Notes: generated by a model not told the origin, from the letters alone. A stretch of 64,000 nt of DNA from Segniliparus rotundus DSM 44985 (GCF_000092825.1 NC_014168.1:1479946-1543945); one strand, 5' to 3'; shown: positions 37,869-45,362, counted from the first letter of the stretch. Program-made: numbers and translations.

Positions 37869-38353
37869 TGAACGGCGACGAGACCAAGCCGCAGCTCGAT
37901 GTGGCGCGGGGCGATCAGGCGCAGTCAGAGGTGCTGCGTGCCTCTTTGAAAATCTTGCGGGACAAGAGCAGCAACCCCGAGTTCAAGTCCCTCGTCGACG
38001 ATGTCCTCGCAGGCCGCAGAGGCCTCCGGGATGTGTCGCGCAATGCAGTGTTTAACGACAGCATCGCGAAGGACGCGGCCAAAGGGCTCGCCGCCTACAA
38101 CAACCTGTCCGAGGAAGAGCGGCAAGCGCTCGCGGCGAAAGGCGAAGTCCAGCTTGAGCGCATACGCTCTGGCGGGCTCAGCGCCTTAGAGGCTATTTCA
38201 GGCGAAGTGCCGCCAGAAGACGAGTATGAGTTCGACCCGGACGACCCATTGCGCCGCAATGCCCCAGCGGTCCAATCACCGGCAATCACTTTTTCCGAGG
38301 AAGAAGACGAATACGAGTTCGACCCTTCAGACCCTCTTCGCAGGAGAGGGTGA
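37868..38353 (+). CDS. Hypothetical protein with duplicated C-terminal acidic motif
   Basis: A 161-residue hydrophilic protein, translationally coupled to the WxG protein. Residues ~15-110 are helical. The C-terminus carries the same 14-residue motif twice: EDEYEFDPDDPLRR (117-130) and EDEYEFDPSDPLRR (146-159), separated by a Pro/Ser linker, at the very end of the chain. No known domain was recognised. The motif may be a tag recognised by a chaperone or secretion component (inference). It is convergent with the minus-strand cluster, 6 nt away. Confidence 0.65.
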   Translation: MNGDETKPQLDVARGDQAQSEVLRASLKILRDKSSNPEFKSLVDDVLAGRRGLRDVSRNAVFNDSIAKDAAKGLAAYNNLSEEERQALAAKGEVQLERIRSGGLSALEAISGEVPPEDEYEFDPDDPLRRNAPAVQSPAITFSEEEDEYEFDPSDPLRRRG

Positions 38354-38359
38354 ATCTAC

Positions 38360-38731
38360 TCATTTCGCACGTAGGGAAAGCCAGCACAAAAGCATCGCAA
38401 CCGTGAATAAAGAAACATTCGCCAACAACCAGTTCCAGCATGCTTTCATCGGCACTTGCGTCGGCAGTTTATCCGAATTCTCCACACGAAGCTGAGCGAG
38501 TCTAAAAGTCGCACGAAGGTTCAAGGCAGCCAAGCCGAAACACAAGCACGCTGCTAAGATGACGAAAATAATTCGCCACCCGAACGCGCTGAGATTAATA
38601 AATCCTGAGAGCAGAATTCCAGCTCCGAGCGCGCCAAGAGCCACAGCCACTCCGGTGAGCTGCATACCTGTCAAAGGCTGGATCGTGTACATCTGTGGAC
38701 CGTTATTGTCTTGAGGTTCAAGCGTTGACAC
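38360..38731 (-). CDS. Small integral membrane protein, unknown
   Basis: A 123-residue protein with three predicted transmembrane helices: LTGVAVALGALGAGILLSGF, IIFVILAACLCFGLAALNL, and WLLANVSLFTVAMLLCWLSL. The GTG start at 38731 is preceded by AAGGAG, which lies in the last codons of the upstream gene, so it is the last member of the minus-strand island cluster. Base composition is more AT-rich than the neighbouring housekeeping genes. No family was recognised. Confidence 0.6.
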   Translation of the reverse strand: MSTLEPQDNNGPQMYTIQPLTGMQLTGVAVALGALGAGILLSGFINLSAFGWRIIFVILAACLCFGLAALNLRATFRLAQLRVENSDKLPTQVPMKACWNWLLANVSLFTVAMLLCWLSLRAK

Positions 38732-38734
38732 TGT

Positions 38735-39616
38735 TTAAAGCTCCTTGGGCTCGAGGAGCCAAGTTTGGGTGTGGCGGTGTTCTTCGATGTGTTCGAGGAG
38801 CATCGTGGTGAGTTTGTCCATGGTGTGTTCGAAGGAGAGGAGCATCCAGTTCAGGTATTGGTACCAGGACTCGACCAGCTCAGCGTGGCATCCCAGCGGC
38901 AGCCCGGAGTGCTCCGACTGCTGTTTTCTGGTGATTTCGAGGGCTTTGTGGACTCGCTCGCGCAGGTTCCTGGTCGCGCCCGGTGCGCCCGAGTCTATGA
39001 GGGCGATGCGGGCGTGGTGGTCCTCGAAGAAGTAGCGTTTGCCCTCGGGGTCTTCCTCGGGCCCGGGTTCGGACCATGCCCCGGATGATTCGGGCCACGG
39101 CCCCGGTCTTCCCCATTCGGGCAGGCCGATGTCCTCCGGGGTCTCTTCTCGTTGGAACCACGCGGCTTCCCCGAACGCGGTCCACTCGTCCTCGCCCGCA
39201 GCCCATGTTCGGACCGCTGTCATGTAGCGGTCGGCCTCTGTGCGGGCTTCTTCGGCGTGGGCCCATGTGGCGAGGGCGAGGCGGTCCCAGCAGGCCTCCA
39301 GGGTGCGGCGCACGGTGCGGATCATCGGGTGCGCCCCGAAGCCCCGCTCGTCGCGCCAGTAGTGGATCAGGTCGTGGTGCGGCGGGACCCGGCCCGCGCG
39401 TTGCTCGCGGCATGCGCGGTGGTTCACCGGGCAATACACGCATCCGCAGTTGGTCAGCCCGTACGGGAATCCGAGCATCTCGTGCGCGCAGGCCCTCGCC
39501 CGGACCTCCTCCTCGACCATCGCTGTCGCGCCGAGGAAGTCCTCCAGGTGCGCCTCGACGAGCGCTCGGTGCTCCGAGCGCGCCACAAGGGCGCTGCCGC
39601 CCGCCGCCTGTGTCAC
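38735..39616 (-). CDS. Hypothetical protein with Cys cluster
   Basis: A 293-residue hydrophilic protein starting at a GTG that overlaps the previous stop (GTGA). A compact Cys motif, TNCGCVYCPVNHRAC (four Cys, one His), near residue 60 could bind zinc or a cluster. The rest is rich in Trp, Glu and His and mostly helical (LEACWDRLALATWAHAEEARTEADRYM; LNWMLLSFEHTMDKLTTMLLEHIEEHRHTQTW). I did not recognise the family. The longer frame upstream on the same strand (to 40552) is out of register with two better genes and is not real. Confidence 0.55.
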   Translation of the reverse strand: MTQAAGGSALVARSEHRALVEAHLEDFLGATAMVEEEVRARACAHEMLGFPYGLTNCGCVYCPVNHRACREQRAGRVPPHHDLIHYWRDERGFGAHPMIRTVRRTLEACWDRLALATWAHAEEARTEADRYMTAVRTWAAGEDEWTAFGEAAWFQREETPEDIGLPEWGRPGPWPESSGAWSEPGPEEDPEGKRYFFEDHHARIALIDSGAPGATRNLRERVHKALEITRKQQSEHSGLPLGCHAELVESWYQYLNWMLLSFEHTMDKLTTMLLEHIEEHRHTQTWLLEPKEL

Positions 39617-40083
39617 GCTCCCGCGCCGCCGAGGGCCTCGGAGAGCGCTGCCGCGTCGACGCCCGCGTTGCGCAGCAGCAACACGACGTCCAACAACCGG
39701 TCCTCGTGCTCGGCGGTGTACAGGCTGGCGAACGCCCGCAACAGGGCGGCGCGTTGCGCGGTGGAGAGGACCTCGCCCGCGGACGGCTCGAAGCCATCCA
39801 CCTTCGCCCACCCCGCGACCGCCGCCCGCACAGCCGCCGCGTCGCGCTCTGCGGCCTCGACCGCCTCCCACGCCGCGCGCACCAGCTCCGCGTCCGGGGC
39901 CTGCCCGTTGTTCGCCAAACCGTACAAGGCGGAGAAGACCCGGTCGTCCTCGCTGGAGAAGTTGCTGCTCGCCAACTGCGGGCGCAGCAACGCGTACCCG
40001 ACTTCCCGGAACCTCTCGCGCCGGACACCTGCGGCTCGGCCCGCCAGCTCGGGGTCCATCGCCCGCAACGGATGCGCCATCAA
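39613..40083 (-). CDS. Hypothetical helical protein
   Basis: A 156-residue Ala/Leu/Glu-rich, predicted all-helical cytosolic protein (e.g. DDRVFSALYGLANNGQAPDAELVRAAWEAVEAAERDAAAVRAAV). It begins 18 nt after the large modular protein and overlaps the next gene by 4 nt, so it belongs to the same operon. No domain was recognised. The start may be the ATG at 40083, 40080 or 40059. Confidence 0.5.
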   Translation of the reverse strand: MMAHPLRAMDPELAGRAAGVRRERFREVGYALLRPQLASSNFSSEDDRVFSALYGLANNGQAPDAELVRAAWEAVEAAERDAAAVRAAVAGWAKVDGFEPSAGEVLSTAQRAALLRAFASLYTAEHEDRLLDVVLLLRNAGVDAAALSEALGGAGA

Positions 40084-40101
40084 CCCGCCCGCCTTTCCGG
40101 T

Positions 40102-42147
40102 TTAGAAGCTGAAACTGTCGTCGACCGCGCCGTCCGGGCGGCGTTTGCGCGCCAACCGGTCCTGCACGTACTCCCTCGCCGTGGGGGAGCGGCCCAGCTC
40201 CCGCTGGTAATGCCCATAGCTCGCCTTGTCCTTGCCCGAAAGGCCCGAACCGTCGAACGGGGCGTCCGGGTCGGTCCCCGGCGGCACCCCGAACCTCCCG
40301 CCCTTCTCGTCGAACCTGGCCTGCGCCTCCCGATCCGCCCGGGACGACGCGGCGCCGACCTGTTCCGTCCCGGCCACCAGCGCGTCCTCCGCAGGAGCGC
40401 TCTGCGTGCTGTAGCCGTCGCGCCCTGGCCAATACGCCTCGACGCCGAGCTGCGCCAACCCCGCCACCGGCACCTCGCCCGGATCCTGCAAGAACCCCAC
40501 CGCGACCGGGCGCCAGCTCGTCGCGTGCGACTCGAACAAACCCAGGCGCCACTTCGCCAAATACAACGCCAACTTCCCCGGGTCCGCCTCCGCGTCCGAC
40601 GCCACCGACAACGCCTTGTCCGAGCGGTCCATCACCCCCACGCCCTCGGGCACCTCGAACCCAGGGCGCAACGACCCGTTCGCCTCCGTGCTCGTCACCT
40701 CAGAGAACACCGGGCGGAACACCCCCGCGCCCGGGTTCGGCGCCGTCGAGTAATCCTCGTACACGAACAACAAGAACGACGCGCCCCCGTACCCGCCCAA
40801 ATCCGGCAGCGGCAAACGCCGGAACACCAGCTTCTCGTCAAAACCCCGCATAGCCGCACCCGCCAATATCCCGCCCCCGAACAACACCTGCGCCTCGTCC
40901 GCGCCCAACACCGGCGACCGCGCCGAGAAACGATCCGGCAACGCCTCCCACGCCCCCGCCGCCGCCTGCGTGCGCGTCGTCAACGCGCCCAACGACGGAC
41001 CATACAAGCCCGACACCAACCCCGTCCCAAGCATCTGCTGACTCGCCGCAGCCTTGTCCGCATACGCCCCAGCCCCAGCAGCCGTGTCACCAGTGCGCAA
41101 AGCATCCCGCAACGCGGCCTGCTGCGCGCTCATCGCGCGAGTCTCGCCGCCAACACCGCCAGCACCAGCACCACCCCCGGCGCGACTCACACCAGCACCC
41201 CGCTGCTCGCCCTGCGAAGACGAAGGCTGAGCGGCGGGCTTCTCCGTCGCCCCGCCCCCCTGCACACCCGTCCGTGGAGCCTCCGAACCACTACCTGCAC
41301 CGACCCCGCCGATACGAGGAGACGGACCCCCGCCCCCGGCAGGACCCCCGCCAATACCACCAATAGCAGGAGGAGCACCAACACCACCATTAGAGGCCGG
41401 GGCAGACTGCGGCGCAGCGACAGGAGCAGCACGCTCCGCCAACGCTCCGGCGGCGGACTGTAGGCCCGTCGAGGCTCCAACAGGAGAGGCGGCAGAACCA
41501 CCAGCACTGCCTGTGGAGGTGCCCCCAGAAGACCCCTTCGTTTGAGTTTGGGATGCTAAAGATGAGTTGCTATTGTTTCCCCCAAGCTGGAGGTCTTTGC
41601 TTTGGACTGTCTGCGCGGTGTTGTTTTCCCCTGCCTGCCGTAGACCACCGCTTTGGACTGTTTGTGTGGTGTTGTTTCCTCCAAGCTGGAGGTCTTTGCT
41701 TTGGACTGTCTGCGCGGTGTTGTTTCCTCCGACTTGTCGTAGATCACGACTAGTGATAGCTGCCGCAGTGTCCCAGGTGGTGGGTTGTCCGTCGAAGTCG
41801 TAGTCTCCGTCTGCCGGGGGTTTGTAGGTGTTTTGGAGTTTGGAGACGCGGGCGTTCATGTTCGAGGACATGGTTTTTTCGAGCTGTTCTTTGGCCTCTT
41901 CGATCTTCGTCTCTTTGCCGACAGTGTGGAGCATCCAGTCGGGCCAGTACTGGGTCTCGTGGGCTTTTTTAAACGCCTCGTACCCCGCTTTGGTGTCCGT
42001 GCTCTTTGAGTCCGAGACGACTTGTGCGACGGGCTGCATGAATGCCTGCCCGGCCTTCGCCTCGGCGGCGAGCGCACCGGCTTTCTTGCGGTATTCCGCT
42101 CGCCGCTGTTGCACGGCCGAGAGCGCGTCCGACGCTTTGCCGTCCAC
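40102..42147 (-). CDS. Large modular Gln/Asn- and Gly-rich protein (main part after an amber codon)
   Basis: A 681-residue frame beginning at a GTG directly after an in-frame TAG. Residues 1-105 are helical and continue the domain encoded just upstream. Residues ~130-195 are Asn/Gln/Thr-rich tandem repeats (LQLGGNNT.QTVQS), 200-320 Gly/Ala/Ser/Pro-rich, and ~350-600 a mixed globular region (GYGGASFLLFVYEDYSTAPNPGAGVFRPVF; KLALYLAKWRLGLFESH). A charged C-terminus ends in VDDSFSF. The layout resembles EspB/PPE-type ESX substrates, but no family match can be claimed. Without the amber codon the protein would have 743 residues, starting at 42333. Confidence 0.6.
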   Translation of the reverse strand: MDGKASDALSAVQQRRAEYRKKAGALAAEAKAGQAFMQPVAQVVSDSKSTDTKAGYEAFKKAHETQYWPDWMLHTVGKETKIEEAKEQLEKTMSSNMNARVSKLQNTYKPPADGDYDFDGQPTTWDTAAAITSRDLRQVGGNNTAQTVQSKDLQLGGNNTTQTVQSGGLRQAGENNTAQTVQSKDLQLGGNNSNSSLASQTQTKGSSGGTSTGSAGGSAASPVGASTGLQSAAGALAERAAPVAAPQSAPASNGGVGAPPAIGGIGGGPAGGGGPSPRIGGVGAGSGSEAPRTGVQGGGATEKPAAQPSSSQGEQRGAGVSRAGGGAGAGGVGGETRAMSAQQAALRDALRTGDTAAGAGAYADKAAASQQMLGTGLVSGLYGPSLGALTTRTQAAAGAWEALPDRFSARSPVLGADEAQVLFGGGILAGAAMRGFDEKLVFRRLPLPDLGGYGGASFLLFVYEDYSTAPNPGAGVFRPVFSEVTSTEANGSLRPGFEVPEGVGVMDRSDKALSVASDAEADPGKLALYLAKWRLGLFESHATSWRPVAVGFLQDPGEVPVAGLAQLGVEAYWPGRDGYSTQSAPAEDALVAGTEQVGAASSRADREAQARFDEKGGRFGVPPGTDPDAPFDGSGLSGKDKASYGHYQRELGRSPTAREYVQDRLARKRRPDGAVDDSFSF
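41582..41750 (-). repeat. 99-bp-period tandem repeat encoding Asn/Gln-rich units
   Basis: Within the large modular gene a 99-bp period is visible on comparing 41582-41630 with 41681-41729, which differ at only a few bases. It encodes alternating 16-17-residue units of the form DLRQ.GGNNTAQTVQSK and DLQLGGNNTTQTVQSG, four in all. The segment is markedly more AT-rich than its surroundings. Confidence 0.8.
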
Positions 42148-42333
42148 CTAGTAGGCGTCCTCTAGCTCGTTGTATGCGTCGTCGCCGTCGTAGAGCTGGT
42201 CCGGGAGCTGGTCTGCCAAGCTTTTGTGCTCGTCGGCGATGGGACGAAGCTCGGACTCGTCCGCGTCTGAGAAGAATTTGTCTGCGATGTCCTGGAAGAT
42301 TCCAAGGTCACTCGGCCACGAGAACCCCGCCAT
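42148..42333 (-). CDS. N-terminal fragment of the large modular protein, ended by an amber codon
   Basis: A 61-codon frame starting MAGFSWPSDL and ending in TAG (42150-42148). The next codon is the GTG that opens the 681-residue frame in the same phase. The tandem duplicate of this sequence at 43295 reads CAG at the same place, giving ...EDAYQVDGKASDAL without a break. The simplest reading is a C-to-T nonsense change that split one gene, unless the downstream GTG is used for reinitiation. The peptide has an acidic helical pattern. Confidence 0.6.
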   Translation of the reverse strand: MAGFSWPSDLGIFQDIADKFFSDADESELRPIADEHKSLADQLPDQLYDGDDAYNELEDAY

Positions 42334-42366
42334 ACTATGCCCGCCTTCCTAAAAACTCCATGTCGC

Positions 42367-42936
42367 CTATCCCTCTCCGCAAACACGCGTCATATCATCG
42401 AGAGCGTCCCCATACTTCGAGGCGAGAGGGTTGATCTCATCCGCAGAGGAGTGCGCGCCCGCTGCATCGGAAAACTGATCTACCGCGTCCACGAAGCGGT
42501 TAATAGCAGCAACGACATCCCCCGGAGCTTCGGGGCCAGGAAGCCCTTTCAATTGCGACAAGACTTTAATCGAAGTTTGACGCAGATTGTCACCTGCGTC
42601 ATTTACGGTAGGGTCACCAAATCCGGACTGATGAACTAAATCCCAGTATTTCTTTGATGCAACCCCGATCTCTCTGACTCGTCCCATTGCTCGACTGCAA
42701 AGTTTTGATCTGTCTGAGATGGGGCTGACGGTGACGCTGGGGGTGGTTGTCGTCGAACTGCTGCTTGCCGTGGGGCTGCTGGTTGCAGGGGTTTCTTTGA
42801 CGACGACTTCTCTTGTGCATGCTGTCGCGCCCAGCATGGCGAGGACCGTCAACGCGGGGGCTGCGACCACGCTCACGCGCCCTGTTCTCGTCGGGGCTTG
42901 GCTGACGCTGTTCTGCGGAAGTTTTTCGATGCTCAT
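42367..42936 (-). CDS. Lipoprotein paralogue A
   Basis: A 189-residue predicted lipoprotein. A basic N-terminus and hydrophobic stretch (VVAAPALTVLAMLGATAC) lead to Cys40, followed by a Ser/Thr-rich linker (~50-66) and a ~120-residue helical domain with two Cys (KLC and RVC) likely bonded. It is a tandem duplicate of the protein at 43329. The signal peptide and the C-terminal AGAHSSADEINPLASKYGDALD region are the same, but the central ~70 residues differ strongly. Its ATG overlaps the TGA of the upstream fused fragment (ATGA). Confidence 0.7.
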   Translation of the reverse strand: MSIEKLPQNSVSQAPTRTGRVSVVAAPALTVLAMLGATACTREVVVKETPATSSPTASSSSTTTTPSVTVSPISDRSKLCSRAMGRVREIGVASKKYWDLVHQSGFGDPTVNDAGDNLRQTSIKVLSQLKGLPGPEAPGDVVAAINRFVDAVDQFSDAAGAHSSADEINPLASKYGDALDDMTRVCGEG

Positions 42937-43295
42937 GCGTAGGATTCTATTCGCGTACTAGGGCGCGCTGGCGCCGAGGTTGGTGCTGTCGATGGAGGCG
43001 GCGTTGTCGCTGTCGTCTCCGAGGTAGGCGCCACGGCCCCAGCTTTTTTGCGGTATTCCGTCCGCCGCTGTTGCACGGCCGAGAGCGCGTCCGACGCTTT
43101 GCCGTCCACCTGGTAGGCGTCCTCTAGCTCGTTGTATGCGTCGTCGCCGTCGTAGAGCTGGTCCGGGAGCTGGTCTGCCAAGCTTTTGTGCTCGTCGGCG
43201 ATGGGACGAAGCTCGGACTCGTCCGCGTCTGAGAAGAATTTGTCTGCGATGTCCTGGAAGATTCCAAGGTCACTCGGCCACGAGAACCCCGCCAT
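42933..43295 (-). pseudogene. Truncated duplicate of the modular protein N-terminus, fused out of frame
   Basis: A 120-codon frame. Codons 1-87 copy the modular gene (MAGFSWPSDL to YRKKAGA) with one residue change (A to T) and with CAG where the other copy has the amber codon. After codon 87 the duplication junction switches into the tail of the 110-aa gene in a different reading frame, giving a Thr/Pro-rich end. It has a normal start context and overlaps the next gene by 4 nt, so a peptide could still be made. Confidence 0.7.
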
Positions 43296-43328
43296 ACTAT
43301 GCCTGTCTTCCCAAATGCTCCACTTAGC

Positions 43329-43898
43329 TTACCCTTTGCCGCACGCTTGAGTCATCCCGTCAAGAGCGTCCCCATACTTCGACGCTAGGGGGTTGATCTC
43401 ATCCGCTGAGGAGTGCGCGCCTGCGGCATCAGAGAACTGGTCCGTTGCATCTGCGAAAGCGTTGATCGCAGTGGCGGCATCCTGTGGAGCTTCTGGGCCG
43501 ACCAGACCTTTCAGCAAAGGGAGTGCCTTCATCGCAGCCTCTCTGAACTTGTCTCCGGCATCGTTTACTGTGGGATCGCCAAACCCAGACTTGTGGACCG
43601 CGTCCCAGTACTCACCTGTGTAGTGATTAATCTCTCTCACGCGCCCCCATGCGCGGTTGCAGAGTTTGGCTCTGTCGTTGATGGGGCTGACGGTGACGCT
43701 GGGGGTGGTTGTCGTCGAACTGCTGCTTGCCGTGGGGCTGCTGGTGGCAGGGGTTTCTTTGACGACGACTTCTCTGGTGCAGGCTGTCGCGCCCAGCATG
43801 GCGAGGACCGCCAACGCGGGGGCGGCGACCACACGGCCGCGCCCTATTCTCGTCGGGGCTTGGCTAACGCTGTTCTGCGGGAGTTTTTCGATGCTCAT
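43329..43898 (-). CDS. Lipoprotein paralogue B
   Basis: A 189-residue predicted lipoprotein of the same plan as the copy at 42367: signal region ending LGATAC, Ser/Thr linker, helical domain with two Cys. In the variable centre it reads REINHYTGEYWDAVHK against REIGVASKKYWDLVHQ in copy A, and EAAMKALPLLKGLV against QTSIKVLSQLKGLP. It starts 19 nt after the 110-aa gene and precedes the truncated modular copy by 33 nt, the same spacing as in copy A. Confidence 0.7.
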   Translation of the reverse strand: MSIEKLPQNSVSQAPTRIGRGRVVAAPALAVLAMLGATACTREVVVKETPATSSPTASSSSTTTTPSVTVSPINDRAKLCNRAWGRVREINHYTGEYWDAVHKSGFGDPTVNDAGDKFREAAMKALPLLKGLVGPEAPQDAATAINAFADATDQFSDAAGAHSSADEINPLASKYGDALDGMTQACGKG

Positions 43899-43919
43899 GC
43901 GGGCGATCCTCTTCGCGTG

Positions 43920-44252
43920 CTAGGGCGCGTTGCCGCCGAGGTTGGTGCTGTTGATGGAGGCGGCGTTGTCGCTGTCGTTTCCGAGGTAGGCGCCGCGCGC
44001 TTCAGCGGCGGTCTGCTGGTCCTTCTCAGCGGCCTGAACCGTTGAGTCGCCCTTGCGCTGCTTGTTCTGCTGCTCGGATTGGGATTGGGCTTTGAGGTTC
44101 CCATTCTTCTGGTCAGACCCGGCTGCGGCCTGGAAGCGCTCCGAGAGGGCCCGCATCTTCGCCGTGGTGTCGTTGATCTTCTCGACCGCCGCCGCGATTT
44201 TCGACTCCGCGGCCGCCGACCGGTCCGCGTTGAAACTCGTCTGCCCAGTCAC
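43920..44252 (-). CDS. Small helical WXG100-like protein without the WxG motif
   Basis: A 110-residue hydrophilic protein, Ala/Gln/Asn/Lys-rich, with a helical-hairpin pattern (SAAAESKIAAAVEKINDTTAKMRALSERFQAAAG, then KAQSQSEQQNKQ) and an Asn/Asp/Ser-rich tail. Its size and shape resemble ESX-associated EspC/EsxA-type proteins, but no W-x-G is present, so the assignment is tentative. I chose the GTG at 44252, 5 nt after GGGAG. Its tail (to 43920) is duplicated at 42958-43025. Confidence 0.55.
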   Translation of the reverse strand: MTGQTSFNADRSAAAESKIAAAVEKINDTTAKMRALSERFQAAAGSDQKNGNLKAQSQSEQQNKQRKGDSTVQAAEKDQQTAAEARGAYLGNDSDNAASINSTNLGGNAP

Positions 44253-44326
44253 CACAGCTCCCTTCCCCGGCCCCAAACGGGCCGACTCACACTATGCTGG
44301 AGTATACCGCACGAAGTTCGCGACCG

Positions 44327-45178
44327 CTAGGGTTTGAAGTCGTCGGATTCTTCCCCAGCAACCCTGATCGAGGCGGCCAGTTTGGCTTTTGCCCCCGCCG
44401 CGCATTTGATGATCGCCTTGTCGAGCTTGGAGCCGACACGGGAGAACACATCCGGGTGCAGCCACAAGCCGAAAGGGCTCTGGAACGTGGCCACAACGAT
44501 CACCGACGGGGCGTGCTCGTCGTCCTTGCCCTCGAACCGCGCTTTTTGCGGATCGAGCTGCGAGAGGCGCTCCACGAAACGCGCCGCGTCCTCCTTCGCC
44601 TCCGCGACGCCAGCGGGAAGGACGACACCGGGTTCGGAGGCGCGGATTTTCCCCGGGTCGGACTCCAGCTCGGCCACAACCGCGCCGAACCGCTCGCGTG
44701 ACGCGGCGATGTCCGCCTCTGCCTGCCCTTGGGGGTCCGGTTTGGGGCCGTGCGCGGCGAGGCGCTCGCGCACGTACTCGTCCTCGCTGTCCGGGCGCAG
44801 ATGCTCCGGGAGGGACCAGTACTCGTCCCGATAGCCCTCCGCAAGAGCGGCCCGTGTCGGCGCGGGCAAGTGGAACGCGTCGGTGACCTTCACCTGGCGG
44901 TCGTTGACGGCGACGATGACCGCGTACTCGACCAACTGCGCGAGCTCTTGCGCCCCGACAAGCTCGTTCATAGACCCCCGTTTGCCCGCCAGCTGCTCCT
45001 TCAGCCGCTCCCAGTCCCACTCCAACCGCAGCAGCTCGCACTCATGCCCCACATACGCCCGCACCCTCCCGCACGGAGACACACCCTCCCCGACAATGGC
45101 CGGGACAACCTCAGCGAGCACCCGTCGGCGCTCCTCGAAGCCCAACGGCTCGCGGGCCTCGGGTTGCTCAGGGGCCAT
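44327..45178 (-). CDS. Hypothetical protein, first gene of the minus-strand island cluster
   Basis: A 283-residue cytosolic-looking protein with no signal peptide. Mixed alpha/beta pattern: RVRAYVGHECELLRLEWDWERLKEQL, QLVEYAVIVAVNDRQVKVTDAF, SVIVVATFQSPFGLWLHPDVFSRVGSKLDKAIIK. It is of EspG-like size, but I see no convincing EspG features. The ATG at 45178 has GGGGAA 6 nt upstream; an in-frame start at 45214 is the alternative. It lies upstream of the 110-aa gene (75-nt gap) and may lead the operon. Function unknown. Confidence 0.55.
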   Translation of the reverse strand: MAPEQPEAREPLGFEERRRVLAEVVPAIVGEGVSPCGRVRAYVGHECELLRLEWDWERLKEQLAGKRGSMNELVGAQELAQLVEYAVIVAVNDRQVKVTDAFHLPAPTRAALAEGYRDEYWSLPEHLRPDSEDEYVRERLAAHGPKPDPQGQAEADIAASRERFGAVVAELESDPGKIRASEPGVVLPAGVAEAKEDAARFVERLSQLDPQKARFEGKDDEHAPSVIVVATFQSPFGLWLHPDVFSRVGSKLDKAIIKCAAGAKAKLAASIRVAGEESDDFKP

Positions 45179-45362
45179 CGGTGTTCCCCGCGTGCTCCGG
45201 CTCGTCCATGGCAAAGATCATACGCAACCCCATTCCAGGTGCGGCATACACTGGCAGCGTACGTCGCGACAGCCGCCTCCGCCCGCGCCGGTTCCAGCTG
45301 CCTTGCATCGCATCCGCCATCGTTCCAGGACACTGACGCGGCTGCGGCGATCGAGACCGCAC

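Larger units (their letters stand above)
42080..43996. repeat. Tandem direct duplication, period 962 bp
   Basis: Copy A (~42080-43033) and copy B (~43042-43996) align at a constant offset of 962 bp. Examples are the starts of the MAGFSW frames (42333/43295), the lipoprotein starts (42936/43898) and the TAG after the 110-aa gene (42958/43920). Each unit carries the tail of the 110-aa gene, a whole lipoprotein gene and the first ~87 codons of the modular gene. Unit ends are nearly identical, while the middle of the lipoprotein genes has diverged. Confidence 0.92.

Noticed and set aside
38735-40552. A 605-codon minus-strand open frame
   Set aside because: Only its 3' part (from the GTG at 39616) has protein-like composition. 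The upstream two-thirds is Arg/Gly-rich shadow of the 156-aa gene and of the modular gene in another frame.
39076-41463. A 795-codon Arg-rich plus-strand open frame in the island
   Set aside because: It is antisense to three minus-strand genes, has extreme Arg/Pro content and no ribosome site; a composition artefact.
42148-42150. Pyrrolysine or other recoding of the TAG codon
   Set aside because: No pylS/pylT-like genes or recoding signals are visible, the duplicate has an ordinary CAG, and actinobacteria of this type are not known to use UAG as sense.
43920-45178. Calling the 283-aa protein EspG or the 110-aa protein EsxA/EsxB
   Set aside because: Size and location fit, but the diagnostic sequence features (WxG motif, EspG core) are not visible, so they are left as unknown or only WXG100-like.
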